Assembly: GCA_000827495.1 (NCBI GenBank)
Contig: KN817519.1
Span: 574,462-638,461 of the forward strand
Direction of reading: 5' to 3'
Source of the DNA: Hypholoma sublateritium FD-334 SS-4
Taxonomy: Eukaryota > Basidiomycota > Agaricomycetes > Agaricales > Strophariaceae
DNA: 64,000 bases
The notes under the pieces were generated by a model. The model ran no database searches. It was not told the origin of the DNA and saw only the letters and a list, made by a program, of their open reading frames with translations. Below, one piece after another: positions 32,220 to 45,785 of the stretch (positions are counted from its first letter, which is position 1; each line of letters begins with the position of its first letter). Position numbers and translations under genes: made by a program.

Positions 32220-32831
32220 TCTGCAGTCAAACGCGCCCAATCACCCGTAGTTAAAATAAAATAGTGCACACGCAAGACGCGGCGGTATGTTGTCGTTATT
32301 CGTGTATGTCACAAACCCGCACAATGTGCTAGTTTGTGACATGTAATATGTTTTCTTCTACCTCGATGCTGTCTCTGCCCTTTGCACGAGGAGACGCTTT
32401 GATTGCGCCGTCGTAAATCATCCTACACATTATGCTCTACCAAAAATTCGTAGATGTACGCTTGCAAGCAAACAGGTGCACAACCTCGTTCCGCCAAGTC
32501 CGTTTCGTCCAATGGTTGATCCAATGCGAGTGCAAGCATCGCAGATCCAAACTTCGCGTTACGCCAGCTGCAGGAGTTCAATAATAGCATCTGGGCTCAC
32601 ATTCTCTTCAGATCGTTCCCTGCCTAAATTGATTGTAGACTGAGACACCGGCACACCGGTTTGGACGAGGTTTGGATTCTGGAAGGATTTGGTTTCTCCC
32701 AGAAAGCATTTGGGCGAAAAAGAAGAATGAGTAGTACTAGAAGGAGGGTGAAAATTGATATAGTGTATACATGGTATCGAATTAAGCTACATCCAGGCCG
32801 TCCGTGAGGTTGAAACAAGTCTACGAGTCAC
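32220..32831. other. Intergenic between convergent thr1 and dhc2
   Basis: 612 bp, AT-richer than both flanking coding regions. It probably holds both 3' UTRs. No gene seen. Confidence 0.5.
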
Positions 32832-35800
32832 CTAGCCGCCCGCGGTCAGACACACCGCGCGCGTGGCGACGAGCGCGCCGGCCGCGCTGTCGAACGGCAG
32901 CTCCGCCGTGAACAGCACGTCGCTGCGGTCCCCGTTGAGGTACACCGGCAGGCTCACGCGCCCCACACCCGCACTCGCACTCGCAGCATCCGCATCCGCA
33001 AGCACCCAGCGCACCTGCGACGCCCCAAGGCGCACAGCATCCCCTGCGTTGAGCACGAGCCGCCCGTCCGCCCACGCCGCGCCCTCGAGCACGAGCCCGT
33101 CGACGACGAACGCTGCAGGGTCGTTCACGCGTTCGAGGTCGAGCCGCAGGTGCAGCGTCTCGAGACTCCACTTCTTGCGGTGCGCGACTGCCTGCCGCGT
33201 CGCAGTGATGTACGCTTCGGGGAAGAAGAGCCCGCCGAGCCACACCGCCGTCTGCGCGAGGTTCGTGTCCGGCGCCGCGATCGTGTGCAGCTGCGCAAGT
33301 CGCCGCCCGAAGTCGACGATCCACGCGGAGACCGCCATCGATTTCGACACCTTGTACCGCCGCCAGTGATCCGGGATCGTCCCTGCCAGGAGTGTTAACA
33401 CTTGAGTAGACTGTTAATGGACTGCCGTACCTTTCGTCAGCGCGCTCATCAATGTGCGCAGGTGGTTCGTTTGCTTGAGATCGCCGAGGCAAACCTTCGT
33501 CACATCTTGCAGGTCCTTGCGCACTTGCCACAAGAGCTTGGCGCCAATATCACCTTCGCGCGCGAACAGGCGGTACAGCGGGTCCTGGTGCTCCGCCGCC
33601 TGCTTCGCGAGCGTCTCGAACGTCTAGAAGACACCAATGTCAGCATACATACACACGTCGCACAGAAGTAAATCTCACAGCAGGTAGCTGCGTCAGCCAC
33701 TCGCGGCAGCGTTCCAACAGCATCCGCATCCACGCGGGCTGCTGCGACGTCTGCGATTTCGTCGCCGTCTGCGCGACCGCCTCGTCGTCGTCGTCCGCGA
33801 GCATCCGCATTTTGCGCAGCTTGCCGAGCAGTTCGTTTCCTGCACATCAATGAATCATCAGCACCCGTACGCACGCACACCAGCAGCCACGCCCGATCAT
33901 ACATACCTTGTGCGATGGCAATCACCCTCTCCGCGGTCGGCGGCAGGCTGAGCCACGACGGCGGCTCGCGCTCCGGCAGCGCGTTCACCCACGTCAGGAA
34001 GTGCTCGATCTTCGTACCCTCCGGCGCGGTTAGCATCTGCGCCGTCGCGCCTGCGACTGCCGGAACAAGATCGAAGTCGACATTGTACGCCCTCGCCGTG
34101 AACAGGCTGTCGACGAACGAATCGAGGATGCGCTGGTCGAAGTCGCTGTCCACGCGCCCGCCGTACACGGACTGCTTCACGAGCGTGCGCAGCGCGTCCC
34201 ACGGGATCTGCGCCGGGTCGATGTTCGCCTTCCCGCGCGCGGCCGCCGCGAGCCAGGTGTCGATCGTACCGAACGCGGACGCCATATCCGAGTCGTTGAA
34301 GTCGTACGACTTGCTCCACCCGAGCGGCACGTACCGCAGGCGCTCCTGCACAACCGCGTGGAACCACGCGAGGAGGAAGTATAGGCGCGCCTTCTCCGCA
34401 GGGCCCTGCGCCAGGCGCTGCGCCGGGATGCTCTTCAGCGAGTCCAAGAGATTTGCTTTGATGCCCGGAGGGGGCTCGTTCATCAGTAGGCGTGATTGTC
34501 GGAGTATGTTGACTGGGATCGAAGGATTGGTCTCCATTGTCAAGAACAGGCGGAAGTTGCGATGAGGGTTCAGTGTCTGCATCTTCTTTTCCAGCTGGCC
34601 GAGCCATGATGGCGCGAGATGCACATTCTTTAGGAGGACCCATGTGCCTTGGCGAGCTGCCGCTGCAATCGCCTGATCAGCCAGAGTGAAGCCCTCTTGT
34701 GAGCCCATAGCCACCGATGTCGAGCGAGCTCCCGTGTTCTTGACAAGATTCTCGACGCGGTAACTGGCATCGTATCCCGGTACAGATACCAATGCCACTG
34801 GCGTCGATGCAACAACTTCGTCCACCACCAAAGCGTTGAGGTCATATGTAGCTTCGGTGGATATATCGGATTCAAAGACGGTCTTCACAAACAATGCTGT
34901 CGATTGTAACAGTCGATCTGGTCGGAAACATTTGACGAGAAGCGATGTCCGAATGGCTTCCAGAGCGGCTAGAAGAGGAAACGTGAGACAAAACGAAGAA
35001 TCAACGATTAGAAAACTTACGTGTGCTAGCATCCCACGGAATTGGTACAGAACGCTCGGGATTGGTCGATTCAAGGAACTGGATCCAGTCAACTTCGTGC
35101 TCGGCGATATGAGCATCGACAGCCTTGAACAGGGAATTTTTGGAGAAGCTTTGCAGCCGAACAACTTGATCAGATGATAGTATGGGATGTGCAGGAGCTT
35201 GCGATACTGCCACGGAGGAAGCGGCATCCCCGCTCTCGAGCAAGAACTCCAATTCGTCACCAATATCTTCGACCCCTCTTAATTTAACCTGAGCAAGGAG
35301 CATAGCCAGCGTCAGGTGGTCGCGGTAGAGTAGCGCACGAGATGTCCTTTTGTATACAACGAGGAACAAGTCCTTCATTAGAATGTCACGACGAAGCCCA
35401 TAATCGGTGACATTTTTGAGATTGGGATTGAGAAGGAGGACATAGTCAAAGATGTCGAGGAAGAAGCGGAGCGAGAATTGGTAGAAGTGATTGATCAGGT
35501 TCAGCTGTTCCAAGACGAAGAAAACGGAACTGCACGCCTGTGCGAGTGGTAGATATTCCGCTGTCACTTGCTCTACTTCACGCATAACAACGTCGGTTTC
35601 TTCAACTTTGCGGGTAATTTCTGCGGCTTCCCGTTTCAACGTCTCCAGTGTATCAATGACCTTGTCGTCATCCAGAATGTTGCCTTGCGATTCATTGAGG
35701 GCTTGCAGCAGGAGTTTTTCCAGCGTTCGCAAACGAAGTCGGAATTCACCCTGCACTTTCATGAGGTCTGTTCGCTTCCGTTCCGTATCCGGCCGTTCGA

Positions 35801-38800
35801 CCTTGAGCACCTGGTCGAGAGACTGGCTCTGCAAACTACTCCTAGTCATAGTAAAGTTGACAAAAGTGACTCGACTGCAAATGTCGGGGGAGAATTCCAC
35901 GGACGGGTCTCGAGTAGACAGGAACATCGTGAAGGATGGTGAGAAATCGATGTCTTGACTGCCAAGGCGGATAAGAACTCGTCCGCCAGTCCTTCTGATT
36001 TCTTTGTTGAGGACGGCGTTTAAAATTGGGTCGAGATGCTCAACGTCTTGAATGAGGAGAGGATTTCCGAAACGAAGTGCGCTTTCCAGAACTTTGAGGA
36101 AGGACTCATCCAAGAAACTTGTAACGGTGATTTTTCGCTCCTTGTATTCGTTGAGCAAGAAGGTCGTTGCCTGTCCAGTGGGGTCGATAATGAGCGGGTA
36201 TCGACTGAATCGTTTGAGCATAATGGCGTTTTCTGTGGTCAGGTTGTCCGATGGAAGCGACTTGGATTGCCAGCTGAGGCGATCGTCGGCCGTGGACAGA
36301 TATTCCGTGAATGAGAGCTCAGGTTTGAATTTGATGTTAGCTTCTGTGAGATGAGCTGACCATTCTTGCCACATAACCTCTCGGTAGTGCTGGTCAAAGA
36401 ACCCTCCATATGCCAAGAAAGCGGCCGACAGCAAGACATCCCCAACGATAGTACTCATCTCAGCCTCAAAGGTGCGGCTACCCGACTCCCAACGAATGCG
36501 CTCCGACGACAAACTCTCCAAAAGTTTCATGCTGCGGTCCACTTTGCCCTGAACGCGCTCCATTTCCGATTTGATTGCTTGTGTTTCACTGATCAAGCGA
36601 GCATACTCCTCCTTGTATTTTTCGATCTTAGACTCGAGCTCAGCAATCATTCGCACCATCGCGTTCGCCTGCTTCTTCGTCGTCTCAGCCTGCTGTTCCA
36701 GCGATTGCACTTCGTTTCGCAGAGGTTCTACTTTGTCCAGAATTTCTGAGAATCGGACTTGTGCCAGCGCCCACTTGACAAGCGGTCCACAGGCTTTACT
36801 GGCTCGTTGAACAGTCTCGAAGTTGAAAGATGGTCGACTGAGGAATTCTTTCTTCATGAGTTCACGGAGTGGCTTCGTCATCTGGGTAGTGGTGTCGAAA
36901 TTGACGATTCGGAGAATGAAGTCATCTCGACGGATGATACCTTGCACGGTCCTCCAGCTGTCAATTTTATGGCCAAGGATTGTGCAAACCGACTCCATGG
37001 CCAACTTGACGGCTTCGGGAGGGTTCGCCATTGTTCGTACTTCCTGAAGGTGCTGTTTCTTGATGTTACTGACAGCAGCCTGCGCATCCAAAACGGCAGG
37101 TTCTGCTTCGGCGAGATCAGCCAAGACGACAGCTCGCCGTTGTTCGATGTAGTGATCTTGTTCGGCCAGCTCAGCCTGGATTTGAATGGACGCCGCTTTC
37201 TTTTGTTCAGCTTCCTGTTGGTCGGCGACCATACGCTTCAACTTTTCGTTCGCTTCGGCATCCTTGGCTTCCAACTGAGATCGTTTGATGGCAAGACTCT
37301 TCCTGAGCTCTTCAACCTGGGTTACAGTGTCTTTGAGCTTGTCAAGACCAACATGTAAATGGCGTTGTTGCTCTTCCAGTTCGTCTCGTTTTTCAGTATA
37401 TAGTCTGACATAGTGGTTGATGCTGGAGGTAAAGGAACATCAAAGGAGGAAGGATGAAGAGCAATGAAAAGAGCTTACAAGTCAAGATAGTGTCTAGGAG
37501 TCACGTAGTTGTAGCGGCCTTGCCTGCGACTTAGACGCTGGTTGATTTGATGCAGCGTCATATGTACATGTACCAATGCATTGATAACAGCTGTTCGGTG
37601 GAGGGGCGGCAGTGACAGGGCTCGATATGCAACAGGGAAATGAGCAGGTGGGCTGTATGAAGGAAGATCGAGGTCAAGGGTATGAGTGAACTCCATGCCA
37701 ACTTGGTAGAATGCTTGGTCGGACCAGTCTCCGAACCAATCCAAGACGCAACGATTGAACAATGCGGGGGATGTCGCAGCTCTAGAGGCCAGTCCATTTT
37801 CAGGGGGGTTCATGGTGAACACGACGTGCAAATTTTTTGCGACCTGTTGAGTGAACCACTTATATAATTCCTCGGGAGAGTCGAGCATCAATCCATCTCT
37901 CTGAGAACCTTCCTTGCAAGCAGTCATCAAAGCCGCATGTTCGTCGCCTTCGAAAAGACCGGGTACTTCAGCGTTGGCCAGAAGGGTATTCATACGTTCC
38001 AGGAAACCCGAATCCAAAACATTGGATTCATCCATAATGAAGCATACTTTCTCGCCTTTGCAACCCGAGCGACGGAGGACAGTCCTCAAATCTTCATCAA
38101 AGTCTTCTCCCGTGTACTTGTTTGAAACTTTGATCTGAAAGATACTGAGGCCATTCATCCAGGCCACGAAGCGCGATAATGTTGTCTGTAAAGTATGTTA
38201 GTTTATGTTGTAAACATTGATGTAGGTATCACCTTTCCACTTCCGCTGACTCCGATGAGCAACAGATGTCCCTGAATCTGACGGAATACACGATCAATGC
38301 GAAGGACATGATCAAGAACATCGTTGAAAAGGACAAGGGGAACATCCAATTCCTCTTCGTAGAACACACGCAGGCGGGCTTTAGTGTATTCTCTGAGGGT
38401 CGCTCGGTCAACAGGAATGTAATTCTTGGAAGTCCAGTTGGAATACAGGATTGGCCGAGCCAAGGCCTCCTCGCGATTGATGGTAGGAAAATGTTCCATT
38501 GCGGCTGCGTCAATGTGGTCGTCAGTCCAATTTCTCTCGTCTTCAGAGACTAAACGATCTTGGAAAAGACGGAGCGCTTCATGAGCCCAGACGCGGACAA
38601 GACCTTCGACGTTGAGAATTTCCAAAGGACGGATTGCTTCATAGATACCTCTGACCCAACGGGTCAATTCACGAGGACTGTAGACGTAATGTGCCTGGAC
38701 GTCGGTGGTGAATTTCTTTTGCGACGCGAGATAGAAGGCCACCATAGCTTCCGTAAGGGGTTCGGCATAAGCTCGGAGATTGGGGACAACCTTGAGTAGA

Positions 38801-41800
38801 GCACGATTGTAGGTGCCGTAAATTTGCTTCAGTGAGATCTCGCCAGGGTAGTCGACCATCACCAAAGGTGCATGCCTCAGGAAACGATGACTCATGGGCA
38901 CTCGACCTGGATCTGTTGGGGGATTGCATGCACCGACGAATTGAATGCGCTCAAGCTTGACCCATGCCATGTCGCTGGCACGCCAATACCCACCGCTTTC
39001 TACGAGCTGCCGAAGGAAAGAAATGACTCGTTGAGTGCCGTATTTGTCTGCTGCTGGTAAGTTTATTTCATCGCAGAAGACGACGAGCCAGCGACCTATT
39101 TGAATTGGAGCGAGAATGACGCCGTTTGGAGTTTTTCGGTATTCACAGTATTGTTCAAAGGTCTTGAGAATGAGCTCTGGCGTTGTCGCACTTGAGAAAT
39201 TCAGACCAACGACTTCCATGTCAGGAAGTTTCCGTAGAGCACTGAATAAAGTCATGGTTTTACCGGAACCTGGAGGTCCACAGAGCATGAGAGGCTTGTG
39301 TTCCGAGAGCCATGAGTAGAGAACTTCTTCGTGGCGAACGGTGTCCATCGTCGGCACCACGACATCCGAAGCCGTGACCGCATGAGCTTCTATTTCAATT
39401 ACGGGCACTCTGGATTGCCATGCTACCCATTCGCCGTTGGAAACTTGGACATCAAAATCGATCAACGAAGTTCCAGGGCCCATATGTGGAAGGTCGATAC
39501 CAGTCTGCTTGCGTAAGAATTCTCCCATATTGGCGCGCAAATCAAGCTTAGCGTCACCGGAGAATGCCCAAATAATGCTGACGAGGAGGCGCTTCGTGAC
39601 ATATTGTTCTACCCGTTCGGCGGATAGTGGGAAATCTGAGTGTTGCATATTATATTCTATGATGTTGCGAACTGTTTTGTTGATAAGGGAGAACAGAGTG
39701 TTGAGCGCGCGCGTGATGGTGAAGTCCATGATGTGTTCAATGGATTCCGCAAAGGTTAACGCAGAGTCGACTAAATCGCCATCTGCAAAGTAGCGTTCCA
39801 TGATAGTTCCAATCTGCCTTTGTGTTTCAAGGTTCACAGACGTATCTGCTGAGACGTCAGCTCTACGGCCTAGGATATCACTCACGTCGTCGTCGTCGGC
39901 ATCCAAAGGCGTGGAAGACAAAGTCAACAGGTAATTGCGGTAAACCATCCGCGGCTCTACGACGTCATCGCTGAACCAAATCATTCCACATCGACTGACA
40001 GTAGCCAATGTTGCATATTTAAGGTGCTCCACTTCGAACATGATCCGGACATTAGGCGGGAGATTGAGACGTTCTCCGTTGGGCAGAGTTAGGAGTTTGT
40101 TGTCATCCAGCACACTGAAAGGCATTTAGCAACAATATATTTGAGACCATGTTGATTGACTAACCTGTTCAAATTCTCCACCCACTCGGGATCAACATCA
40201 CCGTCGAATATAATCCAGTGTCTCTTGCTGCTTTCGCCACGGACATCATCCACAATCTTCCTCAGCACGTGAGTAAACAATCCGTCATTCCATTCCCTCG
40301 TGGTTTGGTCCAGGGTACCGTACAAGGCATCCTTGTGCATTGCTTTGGGATCGATAACATAGGAGACGCCTTCGGTGCCATCGAGCCGTTCGAGTGCGGC
40401 CAATAAAACTGACCACGCATTTGTCTTCCCACTTCCAGAAGGTCCAACCATCATCAAACCATGCTGAATCTTTTGTATCTGATAAAGCTGGAGGATCTTA
40501 GCGATCCACTTCTCGCCGTCGATGAGACGCCTTTCAGCGCAGACTTCCAGAATTTTCTCTCGCAAGGCATCCAGATCGACAGGCATGTAGTCAACCCCAG
40601 GGAAAACATCAGCAAGAAGACTACAATATCATTAGCACGGAACCCATGAGAGACACAGACAAAAGACTTGCCTCGTTAAGAGCGGAACGTCATCAGCAAC
40701 CAGCTTCGGCACAATGGTCTCTGTCACACTCTGGATGAGGATGATTTGCTCGGAGATGTTATCTGACAATCCCACAGCATCGCTGTCATCATCTGCTTCC
40801 ATTCTAGCGGTTTGTAGGCGTTCTCTCTTCAGTATACCGGCGCTCGCAAGAACTGCTTTCAGAGCTCGTAAACCGAAGTCATAATGTGGCTGTGGTGAAA
40901 GTTGTTCATCGCAAAGGTTGAAGAATGGTACGATCTTAGAAGCGAGTGATTCCGCGGTGCGGAAACCTTGAGAGAACAGCATAACTTGAGCAATGAGTTC
41001 CCGATCAGGGCGAGTCATGGCCATCCTGAATATAATCTTTAGAGATCAAAAGATATAATGAAAATGGAGCACTTACGGCCTAAACAACTTTGTAAGATTG
41101 GGCGGTAACTGGGAACGACCGGCATAATTTGGATTTGTTGTAATGAATATTCCTGTTTGACCATATTGAGTACAATTCAAGAAAAGGGACGTAAAGACCA
41201 ACCTATGTTCTTGTTGATCTTTAGGTTTTTCCCGACCAGTTCAATCTCAGTGTTCGGGTTCTTTACAAGTGAAGCTAAGCCTTGCTGAATGGCTTGCACT
41301 TGCTGGGAAACAGCGCTGAGGATACGCTCTTCCAATCGGTTGAACTCGTCGAAACAGCCCCATGCGCCGACTTGACAGAGACCAACGAAGATTCGACCCA
41401 TTGCTTGAAAATCGAATGTTTCATCGCAGCAGAAGACAAGGACGAAACGGCCTAGTTGCACGCCCAATGCTTTCACCGACTCCGTTTTACCTGTCATGCA
41501 TATATTAGATATTTCCGAAGGAAATTTGTAATTAGACATACCAGTTCCAGCGGGTCCGAAAGGCGCTCCTCCGAGCTGATTGTCCAAGGCTTGTGTCAAG
41601 GTCAGGTACACCCTGTCCGTAAGTGGCGTCTGGACAAGCCTATCTGGAACACCGAGGTACTCCCATCCATACGGGAATGTAGCATCTGCAGTTTTGATAG
41701 AAAGGCGGTCCAAGGGGTTCTCGATGGTCTTATCGAGATAGAAACGCATCTGGTACAGCCATGTGAAGTTGTTGGGGTCGTTGACGTTTTGCTGGATAAG

Positions 41801-44210
41801 GGTACGAAGGACGTCACGCTGATGGACAAGTTCTGTGATGAGATGTTCGCACTTGCGACGCATGACTGGCTGAAGTTCTTGCAGTACGATGTCGGCAAGA
41901 AGATCAAGAGCTTGATGTATGACATCCAATGGCTCTTGAAGAGGTTGGCCTGCTTCTAGAGGTGTTTCAACTGAAGCTGTCCATGCAACCTGTATGGCCA
42001 GAGTAACAAGTTGGGCAGGGTACTTTTCCATCCAGGCCATAAGTTGCTCAGCTTCTAAAGGTCCATTACCGTAAAAGGCTTGAAGTTCAACGACGGCTTT
42101 GGTGAGTAAGTGGGCCAAAGAGAGTTGCATCATAGATTCGATCTTCGCTAACCAGTCGTTGATCTTCGGATAGTCTTTGAGCAGGATAGGCTCGGAGAAG
42201 GCAACCTCTTCGCCTTCCCTCGAGGACATGGCTTGGATTTGAGTCACATCCTCGTCGAGTCGCACTGTTGAAATACCAGCAAACATCTTCTTGAGATGCT
42301 TCATGATGCGAAGAATATCTTTGCTGTTTCCGATGATTTCCAGGAGATCTTCGTCTCCGACGAAGTAGAATCGAGGGAAGGAGGACCGCTCGCGCTCCAG
42401 GTATTCTCCAAGGGCTTTCTGGATTTTGTTCAGGAGATCGGCCAGGCGTTCTAGACTTTTCTGGATGCTTTGAATATTCAACACATCGAGGACGAACGGG
42501 GACTTGTACACCCTTTTCATCACAGTCAAAAACTCGGAGTTGATGTTCTGAAAGCGGGCGCTTTCGACTGGAAGGAGGTGCTTGATATCCGCGCTGCCGG
42601 AAAAAATGCCTTCGAGGTAAACCCATTGACGCTGGACATCAATCCAGACATCTGTAAATTATGAGCCATCTAATAAGTGTATATGTCTCCAAAGTTACGT
42701 ACCAAAGAGAACATGTATCCTGTTAAGTTTCTCCTCCCATGATCCCGCCTTGGAAAAATGTAAGTAGCGAAAACAAACTTAGTCAATGATATAATTGTAC
42801 CTCTTCTTCGAAGACTATTCAAATAGGTTAGCGTCAACCTACGCTTAGTGTAAACATGTACCGTACCTTTATAGTATGGTGATAGTTTCATGGCAGTGAG
42901 GGAGTTCAAGTTTTCACTGCACTTGTTAAACAAATCGTCCCATCCTCTAAAAACAGGATCAGAAGCTGGATGCTGAGAGCGTTGAATACCTCCTTACCTG
43001 ATCAAACGGCACTTGTTCTGATAATTAACAAGGTCTAGGGTATAACTAGTCCATGTCTCCTTCACCTGCTTGATGTATTCTTCCAGTGCCATCTAATCCC
43101 TCATTAGTATATGCAAGCAAGATGAATGGGAATTACTGGTACCTCTCCTTGGGCCTGGATTATGACTTCCTTGATCAACATTTCGTTCTTCTTTAAATCC
43201 AAGTCGTAAACATGGCCAAGGGTCATGCTGGTGGCATGGTTAATTTGGAAGGTATAGATTAGATACTACAGAATACGTACTAAGGTAGGCTGATCTGCGA
43301 AGGCAGTCTGAGGTTCTTGAATAGCTGCTTCCAATGCCGGTCTTTCAAAGCTTCGGATTTCAATTCAGAGACCAGCGCATTGGACTTGAGCAGGCCTCGC
43401 AGGATATCTTGAACGTATTCAAACGCGGCATATTGGCGCATCCTCGTAGGCATTTCCTTTGTCGACGTAAGGAGTGAGTCGATCTGTTGCCTCAGTTTCC
43501 TCGGCTGAACAGTGGCCCACGATAGTTCACGTAGTTCACTGATCTGGCTCCATATGCCAGACAGGGCCGTCCAGACCGCCTTCAAGTCTCGCAGCTCCTC
43601 AAATACCGGGTCCAAGCGTGTATGACGCGTCAATTCCAAGTCGAGGGCTTCCTTTGCGCGACATACGAGGTCGTATTCCTCCTGGACGCGGGTAAGTTTC
43701 CCCTCGAAGACGCTGATAGTATTCATAGCGGTGTCGGCGCGCATGTTGCCCTGCACGGGCCTGGTCTGCTCCCATTCCTGTAGAATCTCGTTGATCTTGT
43801 TCTCTACAATCTTGTCCTCCGCTACGATCTTCAGCTGCAGTCCGGCTGGGGAAAGATCAGGGGTTCAGCCCAACGTCAAATGGAACAGTATGATGCGTCA
43901 TTACCGAGTTGCTCCTGAATGGAGTCATTCTTCCTCTTGAGTATCTCGTTGTACGCGCTCCATTCTCCGCGTAGTTGGTCACTGTATAGCCAATCCTCTG
44001 GAAACTGATATCTAAAGCGCTCGAGTGTCTTCTCGCCGTTTGCACAGAGCTCGATCATAGGGCCCCATGCTTTCGTCTTCTTCTTTAGGTCTTGTACGAA
44101 TGTGATAAAGGTAACCGCTGCCGCGGTCGAGGAGTTTGCAGGTGCAAAGACCTGCCAAAATGTTCAATACTCAGAAGAAATGCTTGATAAATGAGTTAGC
44201 CTACCTCCAT
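32832..44210 (-). CDS. dhc2: Dynein heavy chain, motor part only (Dhc2 of a split dynein)
   Basis: Minus-end microtubule motor for nuclear and organelle movement. About 19 exons give roughly 3,450-3,500 residues. Order seen: linker ([20 protein letters not shown] and on); AAA1 with GPAGTGKTE split by an intron and [12 protein letters not shown]2 [14 protein letters not shown]3 [15 protein letters not shown]4 GVSGSGK; a stalk coiled coil; the microtubule-binding segment ([18 protein letters not shown]); AAA5/AAA6; and a C-terminal domain ([17 protein letters not shown]). Full-length fungal chains have over 4,000 residues, so the N-terminal dimerisation tail (about 1,000) is missing. Only 168 bp lie between this start and the next gene, so no room is left for it. 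A split heavy chain (Dhc1 tail, Dhc2 motor) is established for Agaricomycetes such as Schizophyllum commune. The first coding exon is just ATGGAG (44205-44210), and a 14-nt exon lies at 42801-42814. Confidence 0.9.
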
Positions 44211-44378
44211 GTTGGTGCTTGCAACGCGTCTCCTAGAATGCGCAAGTTGTGAAGGAAAGGGTAGTGTCACGTGTGGTAATGTCGATGCTGCAGACACTGG
44301 CTGAGTCTGGTTCGCGACTTACCGTCAATCGCCATCTCCCACTTCCCTCCATCGTCTTGTACCACTAATATCGCCATT
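44211..44378. promoter_or_regulatory. Bidirectional promoter, dhc2 and SmE
   Basis: 168 bp between diverging start codons. No clear TATA box. A GTCACGTG E-box-like element lies near 44267. Confidence 0.5.
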
Positions 44379-44859
44379 ATGTCGGGACGTCAACAGCGCG
44401 TGATGGTTCAACCCATCGTAAGTGCATATTACATCTACTCATGGGATTCATGTTGCTGATGAGCCGTTCAGAATGTTATTTTCAAAAATCTGCAACAAGT
44501 AACTATCCTACCTGTGCATTGTGCTGTCTGTGGGATGTAGATTGACCTTTTTGACATAGAAAAACAAGGTCGTCATTTGGTTGTACGATAATATCGAAAT
44601 GCGCATCGAAGGAAAGATCATCGTAGGCGCACTTGCACTTTGTCTTTTCCAGCTAATTTACCATCGTTTTCAGGGATTCGACGAGTTCATGAACTTGGTT
44701 ATTGACGAGGCTGTTGAAGTATACGTGAAAGACGCGAAACCAAGGAAAGAACTAGGTACCTCCATTCCTTGTTACTTTTTGTTCGTTGTCCTGATTACAT
44801 CTGTAGGCCGCATTCTTCTCAAGGGCGACAACATCACTCTCATCCAACAGACCACATAG
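44379..44859 (+). CDS. sme1: Small nuclear ribonucleoprotein SmE
   Basis: Subunit of the heptameric Sm ring on spliceosomal snRNAs. Five exons (44379-44417, 44472-44498, 44560-44622, 44674-44755, 44807-44859) give 87 residues, near human SmE length. Seen: QRVMVQPINVIFKNLQQ, then KNKVVIWLYDNIEMRIEGK, IIGFDEFMNLVIDEAVEVYV, and LGRILLKGDNITLIQQ, which are the Sm1 and Sm2 motifs in order. All phases agree. Confidence 0.95.
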
Positions 44860-45785
44860 ACAGCGTGGCAACGACATTGTCTACGACTCTTACCACATGT
44901 CGACGGCTGAGCAACTCACGTCTGCCCCGCTGCACCAGCCCATATGACCTGATCCGCTCCATACCATGTACTAAAATATCATTGTACCTGGATCCACAAA
45001 CAGCTGAGGTATAGACGCATTTCTGTCTGCAATTGTTCCTATCCAGAATTACAAATGAACTCGACCACACAATTGTCGACTGACGATTTTCTTTCTTGGA
45101 TGCACGCACACACATTCAGGTATCTGCGTCTCCCAATGCAGAATTTCAAATGAACTTGACCGTAAACAATTAAATAACGCAACAATTATTGATGAATATA
45201 CTGGAACGCACTCACAACAAAACACGTTTGATATCTTGGAAGTGCTCGCATGAATTCCTCTATCATCCCAACCAATGCTGCATGGACGCTGTAGAGCTTG
45301 ACACTGGGGACAAGGAGTGTTACAATTGTTTTGTGGGGTGCGAACTAACAACTGCTCTGAAGCGATTTAGACGGGCCGCGCAAAAGATACGAGAGACAGC
45401 AAGTGCTCAATTTGAAATTATTACATGCTCATACTATTCTCAGTGATTTTGGCGCGGTTCTCAACGATGTGCGCATTCAGCTGATTCTTCGCTTCTGCAA
45501 CGTGCAGTAAGAACACAGACGGCAACTCAGAAGATCGAAAGCATGCATGAAATTCAGAACCTCTGTAGAAACAGTCGTAAAGTGATGTACAGCCCCTTGG
45601 AGAACAGCTCGGGTACAGGTAGGAAGGTCGGCGAGTGGGCGACTTATGGGTGGAAAGTGCGGGATGATTGACGATTGACAGATGTTCTTCTTGAGGACAA
45701 GAAGCTCTCGGGCGAATCAGATAGATTTGGAACTATCTCGAACATAGTAGAAAAGCATAGACATAGAGATGGTATGTACTGCGCT
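44860..45785. other. Intergenic between convergent SmE and uS14
   Basis: 926 bp of AT-rich DNA between two 3' ends. This is long for this compact region. Short open frames show no family likeness. A small non-coding RNA gene is possible, but I found no paired boxes to support one. Confidence 0.4.

Noticed and set aside
44860..45785. Possible small protein gene or snoRNA in the long convergent gap
   Set aside because: Short frames lack any recognisable domain, and I could not find matched C/D or H/ACA boxes with stems.
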